A DNA stretch of 64,000 nucleotides from Vibrio ziniensis (GCF_011064285.1 NZ_CP049332.1:372001-436000), one strand, 5' to 3'; numbered from the stretch's first letter, positions 1 to 8,958 are shown. Notes: generated from the letters alone by a model not told the origin. Program-made: numbers and translations.

Positions 1-915
1 CGCACTTTATCAACTGTCCAATTTTCACCGGGTAATATGCATTCTTACTGGCTTGCTAATATGGTTCGTGTCGAACGAGCGAAATGCCTCATAGAACTCG
101 GAAAGTCTGACATTTCAAACATGCTGTTATTTGGAACTGAGAAACGTCTAAAACGTTTTCCATCACCTGTACTAGAAAAAGGGTTATATCAAACCATTAG
201 TCGCATATTTGAACACCAAGGACTGTATAAGGAAGCGCTGCGTTACGAACGCGAAGCCTTCATGATTGAATCCGATCTCATTCAGCGAATCCCAATCGCT
301 GAACTTGGAGCAACTCAATTACGCCGGTTATCTCGATTTGAACTGCAACTGAAACTCATCGTATCTGAGCTTGAGAACCAAGAGCTGAAAGAAACCACTG
401 AGCACCACAAGAATGCGGTAGCTCGTCTGCAGCAGGACGTGTTCACCGATCCTCTCACCAAACTTCACAACCGCCGCTGGCTAGATGGCAAACTTAAAGA
501 TCTCCTCCACAATGAAACACCGTTTGCTTTCTTAGTGGTTGATATTGACCACTTTAAGTCGATCAACGATGAACTAAGTCACCTAGTTGGAGACAAAGCT
601 ATTGTTAATGTTTCAAGTGAACTGGCAGAACACTTCAACTACCCACAAGCGTCTTGTGTACGCTATGGCGGAGAAGAGTTCTTAGTCATCCTTGAAAACC
701 AGACTTTAGAGCAAGCACAAGCGGCTGCGGAAGAGTTCCGCGAACGAATCTTTAAGTTCCAGTGGCAAGAAATTCTTGGTGAACGAGGCTTAACCGTCAG
801 TATTGGGATTACTTTGAACAAGGAAGGCGAAAACACGCAGAGAACCTTCTATCGTGCCGACAAAGCACTCTATCGAGCCAAAGCAAACGGTCGAAACCAA
901 GTGTGTTCAGAATAA
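1..915 (+). CDS. Diguanylate cyclase (GGDEF), 5' truncated by window edge
   Basis: The reading frame is open from base 1 with no stop, so the gene begins upstream and the first ATG at 37 is probably internal. The N-terminal part (about 130 visible residues) is helical and resembles the tail of a TPR-type sensor (LIELGK, YKEALRYEREAF), leading through a short coiled coil into a GGDEF domain. That domain starts at FTDPLTKLHNRRW and carries the active-site signature RYGGEEF. It therefore probably makes c-di-GMP from two GTP. The residues before GGEEF lack the RxxD inhibitory site. No membrane segment is visible in this part. The sensed signal cannot be told from the fragment. Confidence 0.88.
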   Translation, partial: RTLSTVQFSPGNMHSYWLANMVRVERAKCLIELGKSDISNMLLFGTEKRLKRFPSPVLEKGLYQTISRIFEHQGLYKEALRYEREAFMIESDLIQRIPIAELGATQLRRLSRFELQLKLIVSELENQELKETTEHHKNAVARLQQDVFTDPLTKLHNRRWLDGKLKDLLHNETPFAFLVVDIDHFKSINDELSHLVGDKAIVNVSSELAEHFNYPQASCVRYGGEEFLVILENQTLEQAQAAAEEFRERIFKFQWQEILGERGLTVSIGITLNKEGENTQRTFYRADKALYRAKANGRNQVCSE

Positions 916-1157
916 TCCTTTGATTTATCAGAGGATACTGTTACAAATGTTCTCGCGTCCAAGTAGAATAGACAGCGATATCAAAGAAAAACGTACTACG
1001 CTTTAAGCAACACAAAAGTACTGACCCACGATTTTTATATCTAGTGGCTCAGAGTGAATTTGTCACCGCATATACATATCCAATCGGCGATGATTTTACT
1101 TGGGGAAAGCTTTTGTAAATCAAGACGATAAGTATTCAATTTATATAGGACCATTCT

Positions 1158-1538
1158 ATGTTTTTAGATTATTTTGCCCTAGGTATGTTGGTATTTGTGT
1201 GTTTAGTGATTTTTTACGGCATCATCGTCATTCATGACATTCCGTACGAAATTGCTAAAGAACGCAACCATCCACATCAAGATGCCATTCACGTGGCAGG
1301 TTGGGTCAGCCTTTTTACTTTGCATGTTTTGTGGCCATTCTTATGGATTTGGGCAACATTATGGCGCGAAGATCGTGGTTGGGGCTTCCACAAACTTCAA
1401 GAAGAAACGCATGATATTCATGTACGTGTTGACGAGTTAACCCAACAAGTGGCTATGCTAAAAACTGAAATTGCAAAACTAAGTCAAAACCAAGCTCCTA
1501 CGGCTAAAGAGACTACTCAAGAAGAGGAGCAAAAATAA
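1158..1538 (+). CDS. DUF3302 inner-membrane protein, YiaW-like
   Basis: A 126-residue protein with two hydrophobic segments (about 5-27 and 45-67) separated by a short polar loop, then a C-terminal coiled coil (DELTQQVAMLKTEIAKL) and an acidic tail. This is the architecture of the DUF3302 family (E. coli YiaW). Its stop codon overlaps the ATG of the next gene by one base (TAATG), so the two are translationally coupled. Family members sit beside HlyD-type proteins of the YiaV group, as here. The role is unknown; an inner-membrane partner of an efflux or envelope-stress complex is inferred. An AGGA lies upstream of the ATG. Confidence 0.8.
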   Translation: MFLDYFALGMLVFVCLVIFYGIIVIHDIPYEIAKERNHPHQDAIHVAGWVSLFTLHVLWPFLWIWATLWREDRGWGFHKLQEETHDIHVRVDELTQQVAMLKTEIAKLSQNQAPTAKETTQEEEQK

Positions 1539-2668
1539 TGGATTTGTTACTTATTCTGACTTACACCGCGATTTGTATTGCCATTTTTAAAGTCTTTAAA
1601 ATTCCGCTAAACAAGTGGTCAGTACCGACAGCAGTCTTAGGTGGCGTGATACTCATTGGCACACTGATTCTTTTGATGAACTATAACCATCCATTTACTG
1701 CTATTGGTGGCCAAGCTTATAGCACTACTCCAATCGTTTCTGGTGTTCGCGGAAAGGTTATTGAAGTCGATGTTGTTGCCAACCAGCCACTGAGAAAAGG
1801 GGATACTCTATTTAAGATTGACCCAACTCCTTTTGAAGCAGAAGTTGTTCGTAAAGAAGCGGCCGTGGCAGAAGCTGAACAACAAGTGCTGCAGTTAGAG
1901 TCTGTTTACAAAGAAGCAGTATCAAATACCACTAAAGCAGAAGCGGCTCGCGATAAAGCCAAACGAGAGTACGAGCGATACGAGAAAGGCTTTAAACGTG
2001 GTGCATTTACCGCTCAACAAGTTGATACGACTAATCAAGCATACAAGGGCGCCCAAGCTTCTTTTGAAGCAGCTCAGGCTAGTCAAGAATCAGCTCGTCT
2101 TGCTTATGAATCGCAAATTAATGGCGAAAACACTACGGTTGCCCGCGTTGAAGCTGAACTGGTTCAAGCGCAATTCAACCTAGAGCAAACGGTTGTAACT
2201 GCGCCAACTGATGGCTTCGTTACGCAACTTGCATTACGTCCGGGGATGATGGCGGTTCCACTCCCATTAGCGCCTGTAATGACGTTCGTACACACAGAAG
2301 ACGTTTATTTCTACGGTGCTTTCCGTCAAAACTCGATGCAAAGATTAAAATCCGGATTTGAAGCGGAGTTCGTATTCCGTTCAATTCCGGGCAAGGTGTT
2401 TAAAGGTGAAGTGGTGGACGTCATTCCTGCAATTGCAGAAGGTCAAATTCAGGCAAGAGGCTCATTACTAGGCACGCAAGCTATCAACACACAAGGCCGA
2501 GTAATGGTGAAACTGAAACTTACCGACGATATGAGCGAATACCATCTACCTCTAGGATCAAGCGCAGAGATAGCGGTGTATTCTGACAGCTTTGAACACG
2601 TTTCTATCATGCGTAAGGTGCTAATTCGTATGAAGAGCTGGCAAAATTACTTATATCTGGATCATTAA
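1538..2668 (+). CDS. HlyD-family membrane fusion protein, YiaV-like
   Basis: A 376-residue periplasmic adaptor. Two hydrophobic segments at the N-terminus (residues about 4-20 and 28-49) anchor it in the inner membrane. A split biotinyl-lipoyl domain follows (TTPIVSGVRGKVIEVDVVANQPLRKG, closing at TVVTAPTDGFVTQL) and encloses a long alanine- and glutamate-rich coiled-coil hairpin (about 105-215). A beta-barrel region comes next. It overlaps the DUF3302 gene by one base. No ABC or RND pump gene is adjacent, as is usual for the YiaV/YibH group, so the transported substrate is unknown. Confidence 0.85.
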   Translation: MDLLLILTYTAICIAIFKVFKIPLNKWSVPTAVLGGVILIGTLILLMNYNHPFTAIGGQAYSTTPIVSGVRGKVIEVDVVANQPLRKGDTLFKIDPTPFEAEVVRKEAAVAEAEQQVLQLESVYKEAVSNTTKAEAARDKAKREYERYEKGFKRGAFTAQQVDTTNQAYKGAQASFEAAQASQESARLAYESQINGENTTVARVEAELVQAQFNLEQTVVTAPTDGFVTQLALRPGMMAVPLPLAPVMTFVHTEDVYFYGAFRQNSMQRLKSGFEAEFVFRSIPGKVFKGEVVDVIPAIAEGQIQARGSLLGTQAINTQGRVMVKLKLTDDMSEYHLPLGSSAEIAVYSDSFEHVSIMRKVLIRMKSWQNYLYLDH

Positions 2669-2711
2669 TATCGAATAATCTAGTAGTCTCCTAGGATATT
2701 TAATTAAGGAA

Positions 2712-2736
2712 ACGCCGCAGTAAATGCGGTGTTTTT
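2712..2736 (+). terminator. Intrinsic terminator after the HlyD gene
   Basis: The inverted repeat ACGCCGCA / TGCGGTGT with a short loop is followed by a T run. It lies 43 bp past the stop of the HlyD-family gene. Confidence 0.7.
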
Positions 2737-2793
2737 ATACCATCCTAGATAAAAATATGATCAGACTGAGCATCGGCGAGCAGCGAATGGTAT
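2737..2793. repeat. Short dispersed repeat, copy 1
   Basis: The segment starts ATACCATCC and ends GAATGGTAT, so its ends form a terminal inverted repeat about 57 bp apart. The internal text (aaaaatatgatcagactgag, then catcg) closely matches 46664-46708 and the inverted complement of the right arm of 63564-63701. It sits between converging genes. Confidence 0.5.
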
Positions 2794-2815
2794 TAATCCT
2801 CGATTACCCAAACAA

Positions 2816-3991
2816 CTAGGCCCAACGTAATACACGAACTTCATTGCCTTCTTCAGGCTGTTTCGGAATGTTGAGGGACAACAGCAGTGACACGCACGCC
2901 ATTCCGGCACCAATGTAAAATACCGCAGCTGGCGATACGAGCCACAACAAACCAAAACTCACAGGAATAATTACTGCAGCGATATGGTTAATGGTAAATG
3001 CCACCCCCGCTGTCGAAGCCATATCCGCAGGATCTGCAATTTTTTGGAAGTATGTTTTAACAGCTAATGCCAGTGCAAAGAATAAGTGGTCAACAACATA
3101 CAGACCTGCAGCCCAGTGCGCATCAGTCACTAGTGCATAACCTACAAAAACACCAATTAATCCTACATACTCCACGATGAGTGCTTTACGTTCACCAACT
3201 ACTCCGATGAAGCGACCAATTCGTTTAGCAAACAGGAAGTTAAATACGTAGTTGATCAAAAAAAGAAGTGTGATGTCTGCTGCGGTATAGCCAAATTTTT
3301 CAACCATTAAGAAGCCAGCAAACACAGTAAATATTTGACGACGGGCACCACTCATGAAAGTTAAAGCATAATAGAGCCAGTAGCGCTTACGTAAAACCAA
3401 CTTCTTGGTCTGAGGTGTCGCTGATTTAAATTCTGGGAAAGCTACCGTAGCAGCCACAACTAAAGCCAGCGCCAATCCACCGGTAATTCCATACACCCAT
3501 TCATAGCTCAAATTCAGTTGTTCAAGCATGACCCACAAAGCGCTGTATGTAAGCAGTGATGCTAACGCACCAATAGATATCATCTTACCAAGCATTTCTG
3601 GAGCTTCATCTTTACTCAGCCATTGAAGTGATAGTGACTGTTTCAATGTTTCAAAATAGTGGAAACCAGAAGACATCAATAAGGTTGTTAACAGCAACCC
3701 CGTGAGAGAAGGGAAGAAACCTGTGATTGCCGTGCCTAAAGTCAGCATCATCAGAGAAATCAGCATAAAGCGCTGTTCTCGAACAAAGAGCAAAACAAAT
3801 ACAGCCGTGAAAGCAAGAAACCCTGGTATTTCACGCACGCTCTGAAGCAAACCAATATCAGCACCGTTAAAATTCGCTTTTTCAATCACGAAGTTATTCA
3901 GTAGAGCCATCCAACTGGCAAAAGCAATTGGCACAATTGCAGAAATAACCATCAGGAAGTTTTGTGGCGTACGCCAATTTTTAGTGTTCAT
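2816..3991 (-). CDS. MFS transporter, about 12 TM segments
   Basis: About 391 residues with a dozen hydrophobic stretches typical of a major facilitator superfamily permease. No strongly diagnostic substrate motif was recognised. The upstream open frame allows starts at 4018, 4006 and 3991; the ATG at 3991 (MNTKNWRTP) is preferred because the first membrane segment follows it directly, although an AAGG further upstream leaves this uncertain. The gene stands alone, divergent from the phosphoesterase gene at 4091. Export of a small molecule is possible but not shown. Confidence 0.8.
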   Translation of the reverse strand: MNTKNWRTPQNFLMVISAIVPIAFASWMALLNNFVIEKANFNGADIGLLQSVREIPGFLAFTAVFVLLFVREQRFMLISLMMLTLGTAITGFFPSLTGLLLTTLLMSSGFHYFETLKQSLSLQWLSKDEAPEMLGKMISIGALASLLTYSALWVMLEQLNLSYEWVYGITGGLALALVVAATVAFPEFKSATPQTKKLVLRKRYWLYYALTFMSGARRQIFTVFAGFLMVEKFGYTAADITLLFLINYVFNFLFAKRIGRFIGVVGERKALIVEYVGLIGVFVGYALVTDAHWAAGLYVVDHLFFALALAVKTYFQKIADPADMASTAGVAFTINHIAAVIIPVSFGLLWLVSPAAVFYIGAGMACVSLLLSLNIPKQPEEGNEVRVLRWA

Positions 3992-4090
3992 GAAAAGTAT
4001 TATCATCCTTGTTATCATGTTCTCAGTGTAATCAATCCTGCTTTAGCTGTAACCTAACGATTAAAACTAAATACACAGGAGCAACTACTG

Positions 4091-5056
4091 ATGCAGATTC
4101 GCTTTGCTACCGTAAACTTGTTCAACTATCTCGCACCGCCGAGTGCTTTTTACGAATTCAATAATATTTATGATGAAAATCAATGGAATAAGAAGAAGCA
4201 ATGGTTAGATAGAAAATTATCCGTCTTAGATGCAGATGTCATTGGATTTCAAGAAATTTTCAGTGCAAAAGAACTAGAGATTCAATTAAAGGAACTAGGC
4301 TACGCCCACTTCTTCGTTGTTGACCAACCCAAAATCTCGGATGAGTATATTTATACACATCCAGTTGTGGGTATTGCTTCACGTTATGAATTGACAGGTG
4401 TTGAAGCTATTGAAGTCGATAAGCCGAACTCAGAAAACGCTTTTAACTTTTATCGAAAGCCGCTCAGAGCGACGCTTAACCACCCTATTGTCGGTAAATT
4501 GGATGTCTATATCGTGCACTTTAAGTCACAGCGCCCCACATCGGATCGTAAAGAAGAAAACTCGAGCGTTTTCGAAGCTTGGCAGCAAGAAACTTATGGC
4601 AATTGGATTTCCACTGTACAGAGAGGATTTGAAGCTGCTTTGTTACATCAAGAGATAATGGAAAGAAAAAGAATAACGGGTCACCCAGTCGTTTTAATGG
4701 GCGACTTTAACCAGATACTTGATAGCCAAGAATTCGCTTGTCTACGCTCTACTCACCGTTTTCGCCAACCGGACTCTTACTTGCCACTTTTGCCCTATCA
4801 ACTTCTCGATAGCTGGGAGCTATATTGCCACACTGGTACTGCGCAGCGTAAACCCACTCACTACACTGGTGCTTCAGGGCAAGTTCTGGATTACATACTA
4901 CTTTCAAGTGACTTCGGTTCGGAAACCGATCACAACATTGCTCGAGTGATCAATTTTCACGTTGAGGACCAACATCTGATAAACCCGAATTTTGAACTCG
5001 ACCAATTCGCCAGTGATCATGCCTTTGTCGCAGTAACGTTGGAACTACGCACGTAA
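4091..5056 (+). CDS. Endonuclease/exonuclease/phosphatase (EEP) family protein
   Basis: A 321-residue metal-dependent phosphoesterase fold. Visible catalytic motifs are DADVIGFQEIF (metal-binding Glu), VYIVHFKSQ, VVLMGDFNQ (Asp/Asn pair), VLDYILLS and FASDHAFV (C-terminal Asp-His). An AGGAG lies 8 bases before the ATG. No signal peptide is evident, so it is probably cytoplasmic. The substrate could be nucleic acid, phospholipid or inositol phosphate; the sequence does not decide. Its last 12 bases overlap the convergent GNAT gene. Confidence 0.85.
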   Translation: MQIRFATVNLFNYLAPPSAFYEFNNIYDENQWNKKKQWLDRKLSVLDADVIGFQEIFSAKELEIQLKELGYAHFFVVDQPKISDEYIYTHPVVGIASRYELTGVEAIEVDKPNSENAFNFYRKPLRATLNHPIVGKLDVYIVHFKSQRPTSDRKEENSSVFEAWQQETYGNWISTVQRGFEAALLHQEIMERKRITGHPVVLMGDFNQILDSQEFACLRSTHRFRQPDSYLPLLPYQLLDSWELYCHTGTAQRKPTHYTGASGQVLDYILLSSDFGSETDHNIARVINFHVEDQHLINPNFELDQFASDHAFVAVTLELRT

Positions 5057-5323
5057 ATGCTGCCATTCAGGGTGACGATCTAAATAGTGTTTTACGTAAC
5101 TACACACAGGCACAATTTTAAATCCTTGTGTTTCAATCATGGGCAACACGCTTTCCATCATAATCTTTCCATAGCCTTTACCTTGAAGAACTTCCGGAAC
5201 TTTGGTTGAGGTTATATGCATCGCTTTATCAAAGAACTGATAGCGTACAACTGCATAATACTCACCTTCTAGATGAACTCGGAAGCATTCGTTCTCCCTG
5301 TCATAAATTACTGTATGTTTCAT
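5045..5323 (-). CDS. Small GNAT-type acetyltransferase, YjdJ-like
   Basis: A 92-residue protein with a compact GNAT core: a beta strand region (YYAVVRYQFF), ITSTKVPEVLQGKGYGKIMMESVLPMIETQG containing the acetyl-CoA pyrophosphate loop Q-G-K-G-Y-G, and KIVPVCSYVKHYLDRHPEW. This matches the short YjdJ/Gtn10-type N-acetyltransferases. The longer frame would begin at a TTG (5335); the ATG at 5323 with a GGA upstream is preferred. The substrate is unknown. It converges on the EEP gene with a 12-base overlap. Confidence 0.85.
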   Translation of the reverse strand: MKHTVIYDRENECFRVHLEGEYYAVVRYQFFDKAMHITSTKVPEVLQGKGYGKIMMESVLPMIETQGFKIVPVCSYVKHYLDRHPEWQHLRA

Positions 5324-5445
5324 TTTTATGTCCAAATTGCTAATTAAGTATCACTTTATATATATGATGAATTGAAAGTCTGAATACATAACCATAAAAT
5401 CTCAACTCTTAAAAAAATAATAAATTATCTTGTTGGAGATTATGG

Positions 5446-6198
5446 ATGACCTCACAGCTATCAGCGACCAAAAATGATAAGCCTACTGTAGCTAAACCGA
5501 ATAAATCCGTTATCACTCTCAATAGCACTGATGCCCTAGCCATGGTTGAGCACAGTAGCGAGTTGAAGCTCAATATTACAACACCAGTTGGTACAAAGTT
5601 TATCTGTAAAACTCCATTTATTGGCACGCATTCAGACACTTACCTTCTCATTGAGATCCCTAACATCTCAGCAAGCGACATGAGTTTTTACTTCCAAGAG
5701 GGCTTTTGGATCAATATTCGTGCAATTTCGTCACGAGGTGAAGGCGCGATGATCCATTTCCGTAGCCAGCTATTACATGTTGTACAAGAGCCCATTCCAC
5801 TTGCAATGCTCTCTATCCCAAGTTCAATGCAGGTAACACAACTGAGAAAAGAGCCACGATTTGAAGTTAACCTACCAGGTAAAGTGATTTGTGGTGAGCA
5901 TAGAGCTAACGGAGAAATACGTGACTTATCAAAAAGCGGTTGCCGGTTCATAGCTCCACCAGTAGGTAGAACCTACCAAGTTGGCGAGATGGTTGCGATT
6001 GAAATATTTGCAGACCAACGAGGTAGCAAGGTCTTTGCTCCGCTAACCGGAAAAATCTGTAATCTTCAACGTTCAACCCACTATGCACGTTACGGTATGG
6101 AATTTAACGAGCAAGGACAAAAGAACGCTAAAAACCTACTAAGTCAGCTAAAATTCAATGGAACAAAACTAACACTGAATTTCGAACGAATCTCCTAA
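5446..6198 (+). CDS. plzD: PilZ-domain c-di-GMP receptor PlzD
   Basis: A 250-residue protein with an N-terminal YcgR-like (PilZN) beta domain (about 35-130) and a C-terminal PilZ domain. The c-di-GMP-binding motifs are intact: LRKEPR (RxxxR, about residue 130) and DLSKSG (DxSxxG). The C-terminal region (PLTGKICNLQRSTHYARYGMEFNE) strongly resembles V. cholerae VCA0042/PlzD, whose two domains close around c-di-GMP. Start ATG 5446 has a GGAG seven bases upstream. It is followed by popT in the same direction. In this family it affects motility, biofilm and virulence outputs; its direct partner is not certain. Confidence 0.9.
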   Translation: MTSQLSATKNDKPTVAKPNKSVITLNSTDALAMVEHSSELKLNITTPVGTKFICKTPFIGTHSDTYLLIEIPNISASDMSFYFQEGFWINIRAISSRGEGAMIHFRSQLLHVVQEPIPLAMLSIPSSMQVTQLRKEPRFEVNLPGKVICGEHRANGEIRDLSKSGCRFIAPPVGRTYQVGEMVAIEIFADQRGSKVFAPLTGKICNLQRSTHYARYGMEFNEQGQKNAKNLLSQLKFNGTKLTLNFERIS

Positions 6199-6230
6199 TG
6201 CATTAATTTCTCAATATCTAGCCAAAACCT

Positions 6231-6264
6231 AGGAGTATGGCATAGTAATTTTCGCTATACTCCT
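6231..6264 (+). promoter_or_regulatory. Inverted repeat in popT leader/promoter
   Basis: AGGAGTAT and ATACTCCT form an 8-bp inverted repeat separated by 18 bases, just upstream of popT. The right arm contains TATACT, a plausible -10 element. It may be an operator or a weak hairpin after plzD; no T run follows. Confidence 0.4.
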
Positions 6265-6292
6265 GTGCATCTTTCTCATTTTAAGGTTACAA

Positions 6293-7213
6293 ATGAACTA
6301 CTTTAGTACGTTTATTAAAGGAATGGCGATGGGTGCAGCAGATGTTGTGCCCGGAGTTTCAGGCGGAACCATTGCTTTCATTACGGGTATTTATGACACT
6401 TTGTTAGAAAGTATTCGACGCATAAACCCGAGTACACTGGGGATATGGAAGCGCGAAGGGTTTGCCGCAGCGTTCCAATACATTAATGGCTTTTTCCTGA
6501 TCTCCTTGTTCGCAGGGATACTCACTAGCATCGCAACTTTAGCGAAGCTGATCTCTTGGGCATTAGTGATGCATCCCATTCCTACTTGGTCTTTCTTCTT
6601 TGGCTTAATTCTCGTATCGGTATTCCACATGCTCAAACAAGTGGAGCACAAAACTGTGTCACGCTGGATATGCTTAGCCATCGGTGTCGCTTTCGCTTAT
6701 AGCATCACGATTTTAAAACCTCTCAATCTGGAACCAAGCAACATTAACGTCATAATTGCAGGTGCTATTGCTATTTGTGCAATGATACTACCAGGTATTT
6801 CAGGCAGTTTTATTCTTCTGCTAATAGGTATGTACGCGACCGTATTGGGTGCAGTGAAAAGTGCACAGATCGATATCCTGCTATTATTTGCTGTGGGCTG
6901 TATAATAGGACTATTAACCTTTTCTCACATTCTTTCATGGCTACTGAAGCATTTTCGCGAAGTAACTCTGATGTACCTAACAGGTTTAATGCTGGGTACT
7001 TTACCTAAGATCTGGCCTTGGAAAGAGACCATCTCGTGGCGCACAAACTCTAATGGTGAACAAGTTCCGCTGCTTCAGCACAACCTGTCGCCATTCGATT
7101 TTGAGGCGGTCACATCCCAATCATCGCAAGTTGTTGTTGCCATTATCTTTATGCTCTGCGCGATTGCATTAGTATTAGGGCTGGAAAAATACGCTGAAAA
7201 GCATGATGTATAA
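6293..7213 (+). CDS. popT: Undecaprenyl-phosphate translocase PopT (DUF368)
   Basis: A 306-residue polytopic membrane protein of the DUF368 family. The family signature is at the N-terminus, KGMAMGAADVVPGVSGGTIAFITGIY, and is echoed in the second half by AICAMILPGISGSFILLLIGMY, an internal inverted-topology duplication. DUF368 proteins, studied in V. cholerae (VCA0040) and named PopT, return undecaprenyl phosphate to the cytoplasmic face for reuse in cell-wall and O-antigen synthesis. An AAGG sits seven bases before ATG 6293. It lies directly after plzD, as in V. cholerae, but a separate promoter is likely. Confidence 0.9.
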   Translation: MNYFSTFIKGMAMGAADVVPGVSGGTIAFITGIYDTLLESIRRINPSTLGIWKREGFAAAFQYINGFFLISLFAGILTSIATLAKLISWALVMHPIPTWSFFFGLILVSVFHMLKQVEHKTVSRWICLAIGVAFAYSITILKPLNLEPSNINVIIAGAIAICAMILPGISGSFILLLIGMYATVLGAVKSAQIDILLLFAVGCIIGLLTFSHILSWLLKHFREVTLMYLTGLMLGTLPKIWPWKETISWRTNSNGEQVPLLQHNLSPFDFEAVTSQSSQVVVAIIFMLCAIALVLGLEKYAEKHDV

Positions 7214-7233
7214 ACGTTGTTTATACCTTGTCT

Positions 7234-7258
7234 AAGGCGGCATCTAGCCGCCTTTTGT
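7234..7258 (+). terminator. Intrinsic terminator after popT
   Basis: A perfect 8-bp stem AAGGCGGC / GCCGCCTT with a 5-base loop is followed by TTGTTT, 21 bp past the popT stop. Confidence 0.85.
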
Positions 7259-7353
7259 TTGCTTGAACCCTTCCACATTTTCCCCTATTTTTCCTAACCT
7301 TAGTCTAGGTTTATGCTAGGATGCGCACATCTTTCCTAACCATGTGTAAGAAA

Positions 7354-7782
7354 ATGCGTTCTGTTTTAAAACTTCTCGCCATATTCATCGCACTTCTTGC
7401 TGGTTTTTTTGCAAGCGATATCATCAAACTCTTTTCTGAAAAAACAAAGAACATCGATCTTTCTCAATATTGCGTATTGTCGACCACACCTTGTATCCAG
7501 AAAGGTATTTCCATGTCTTTAGCTCAACCAACCGTACATCCGTTAGTTGCCAATCGTCTCACGGTTTCGTGGCCAAATAGTGAAGCCCAACAGCTCGTTT
7601 TAAGTTTGGAAGGTGTTGAAATGGAGATGGGCACAGTGAAGTATGTGCTTAAAAAAGTAGAATCGGACAAATTTGAAACCGACATTATATTACCAGTCTG
7701 CACCAATGATTCGATGACATGGGTAGGGCAACTTTCCGACAGTAAAACAACGGTTCTCCCAGCATTAAGGATGGAACGATGA
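7354..7782 (+). CDS. Membrane-anchored hypothetical protein of copper-chaperone operon
   Basis: About 142 residues: one N-terminal membrane segment (KLLAIFIALLAGFFAS) and a periplasmic domain of about 110 residues with beta-strand character and three cysteines (QYCVLSTTPCIQ and LPVCTND). I do not recognise the family. In-frame ATGs exist at 7321, 7342 and 7354; 7354 is preferred because it directly precedes the membrane segment and has a weak AAGA, while TATGCT just before 7321 looks like a -10 box. Its stop overlaps the SCO1 ATG (ATGA), so coupling suggests a role in copper delivery or cytochrome oxidase maturation. Confidence 0.7.
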   Translation: MRSVLKLLAIFIALLAGFFASDIIKLFSEKTKNIDLSQYCVLSTTPCIQKGISMSLAQPTVHPLVANRLTVSWPNSEAQQLVLSLEGVEMEMGTVKYVLKKVESDKFETDIILPVCTNDSMTWVGQLSDSKTTVLPALRMER

Positions 7783-8381
7783 GTAAAAATTGGTCTTTAG
7801 TTTTAATCGTGGCCTTTGTATTGGGTTTTGGTACCAAGAGCTATTTCGATTCTCAGGAATCGCTCAAGAAAGAAAATATGCAAACAGCTTCCAACGTGAC
7901 GCTGTACGGTGAGAAAAACCAGGCCGTGAATATCTTTGATACGGCTGACAGCCGTATTCGTGTTGTCTATTTTGGCTTTACACGCTGCCCTGATGTTTGC
8001 CCAACCTCCCTAGCAATGCTGGCAGGTGCGTTGAATCAAATCGACGACGAGACCAAAAAGCAATTAAGACCAATGTTTGTTTCATTAGATCCGGAGCGAG
8101 ATGACGCAGATTCATCTGCAACTTATGCACACTATTTCCACGCTATGATCGAAGGTCTGTCAGCGCCTTTAGATGTGACAACATCATTGGCAAATCGATA
8201 CGGTGTCATCTTTCGTAAAACAGAATTACCAAACTCAGAGCTAAAGTACACGCTCGACCATAGCTCCTATTTTTATTTTTTGAAACCAGACGGCACTCTT
8301 ATAACTAAAGTTCCACATACGCAGAATCCTGCTCCAATAGTGGAAGCCATAAAAGAAGTCACTCAACCAACAAAAGGATGA
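7779..8381 (+). CDS. SCO1/SenC/PrrC family copper chaperone
   Basis: A 200-residue thioredoxin-fold protein anchored by an N-terminal membrane segment (SLVLIVAFVLGFGTKSYF). The copper ligands of the SCO family are present: CxxxC in FTRCPDVCPTS and the distal His in YTLDHSSYFYF. Family members deliver copper or reduce thiols for the CuA centre of cytochrome c oxidase. The gene overlaps the upstream hypothetical by four bases and is followed after four bases by the PCu(A)C gene, making a three-gene periplasmic copper operon. Confidence 0.9.
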   Translation: MSKNWSLVLIVAFVLGFGTKSYFDSQESLKKENMQTASNVTLYGEKNQAVNIFDTADSRIRVVYFGFTRCPDVCPTSLAMLAGALNQIDDETKKQLRPMFVSLDPERDDADSSATYAHYFHAMIEGLSAPLDVTTSLANRYGVIFRKTELPNSELKYTLDHSSYFYFLKPDGTLITKVPHTQNPAPIVEAIKEVTQPTKG

Positions 8382-8385
8382 AACA

Positions 8386-8826
8386 ATGAAAGGTAAAGCA
8401 CTGTTATTAATGAGCTTACTATCAAGCCCTTTAGCCTATGCTCAAATGGATATCATGGTTCATAATCCATACGCAAGAGCAACACCACCAACAGCAGTAA
8501 CCAGCGCAGTGTTTGGCGAGATAGTAAACAGAAGCGATACCGACCGATACATTGTTTCAGCAACAACTGATGCAGCAGGTAAAGTTGAACTGCACGATGT
8601 CATCAAAGAAGGTGATGTTATGAAAATGCGTCAGATCACTGAATTGAAAGTGCCAGCGAAGGGTAAATTAGAATTAAAACCGGGCAGCTTCCACATCATG
8701 CTATTCAACCTGCCTAAACCATTATCTGAAGGCGAAGAAATCAATGTTCAGGTAACATTCAAAAATGGCGAGCAGCTGAAGTTTAAGGCTCCAGTGAAAA
8801 AAGTGATGAACGGAATGAAAATGTAA
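8386..8826 (+). CDS. Periplasmic copper chaperone PCu(A)C
   Basis: A 146-residue protein with a cleavable signal peptide (LLLMSLLSSPLAYAQ). The cupredoxin-like domain carries the Cu(I) ligand set of the DUF461/PCu(A)C family: ELHDVIKEGDVMKM and, after the spacer, GSFHIMLF. It ends in a methionine-containing tail (NGMKM). It is expected to pass copper to the CuA site of cytochrome oxidase together with the SCO protein encoded immediately upstream. An AGGA precedes the ATG, and a hairpin terminator follows. Confidence 0.9.
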   Translation: MKGKALLLMSLLSSPLAYAQMDIMVHNPYARATPPTAVTSAVFGEIVNRSDTDRYIVSATTDAAGKVELHDVIKEGDVMKMRQITELKVPAKGKLELKPGSFHIMLFNLPKPLSEGEEINVQVTFKNGEQLKFKAPVKKVMNGMKM

Positions 8827-8886
8827 CATCATTAATCTCGCGTTCTGAACTGATACAATCCAGACTCACATGAGTCACCATATAAA

Positions 8887-8910
8887 AAGAGGTGGGCATT
8901 CCCGCCTCTT
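8887..8910 (+). terminator. Hairpin terminator after PCu(A)C gene
   Basis: A 10-bp stem AAGAGGTGGG / CCCGCCTCTT (one G-T pair) with loop CATT lies 60 bp after the stop. Only a weak T tract follows. The next bases (TGCTATCAT, 8912-8920) resemble an extended -10 box. Confidence 0.6.
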
Positions 8911-8958
8911 ATGCTATCATTTGCATGTATTTAAAGCAGAGACAATGAGGAGATTTTA

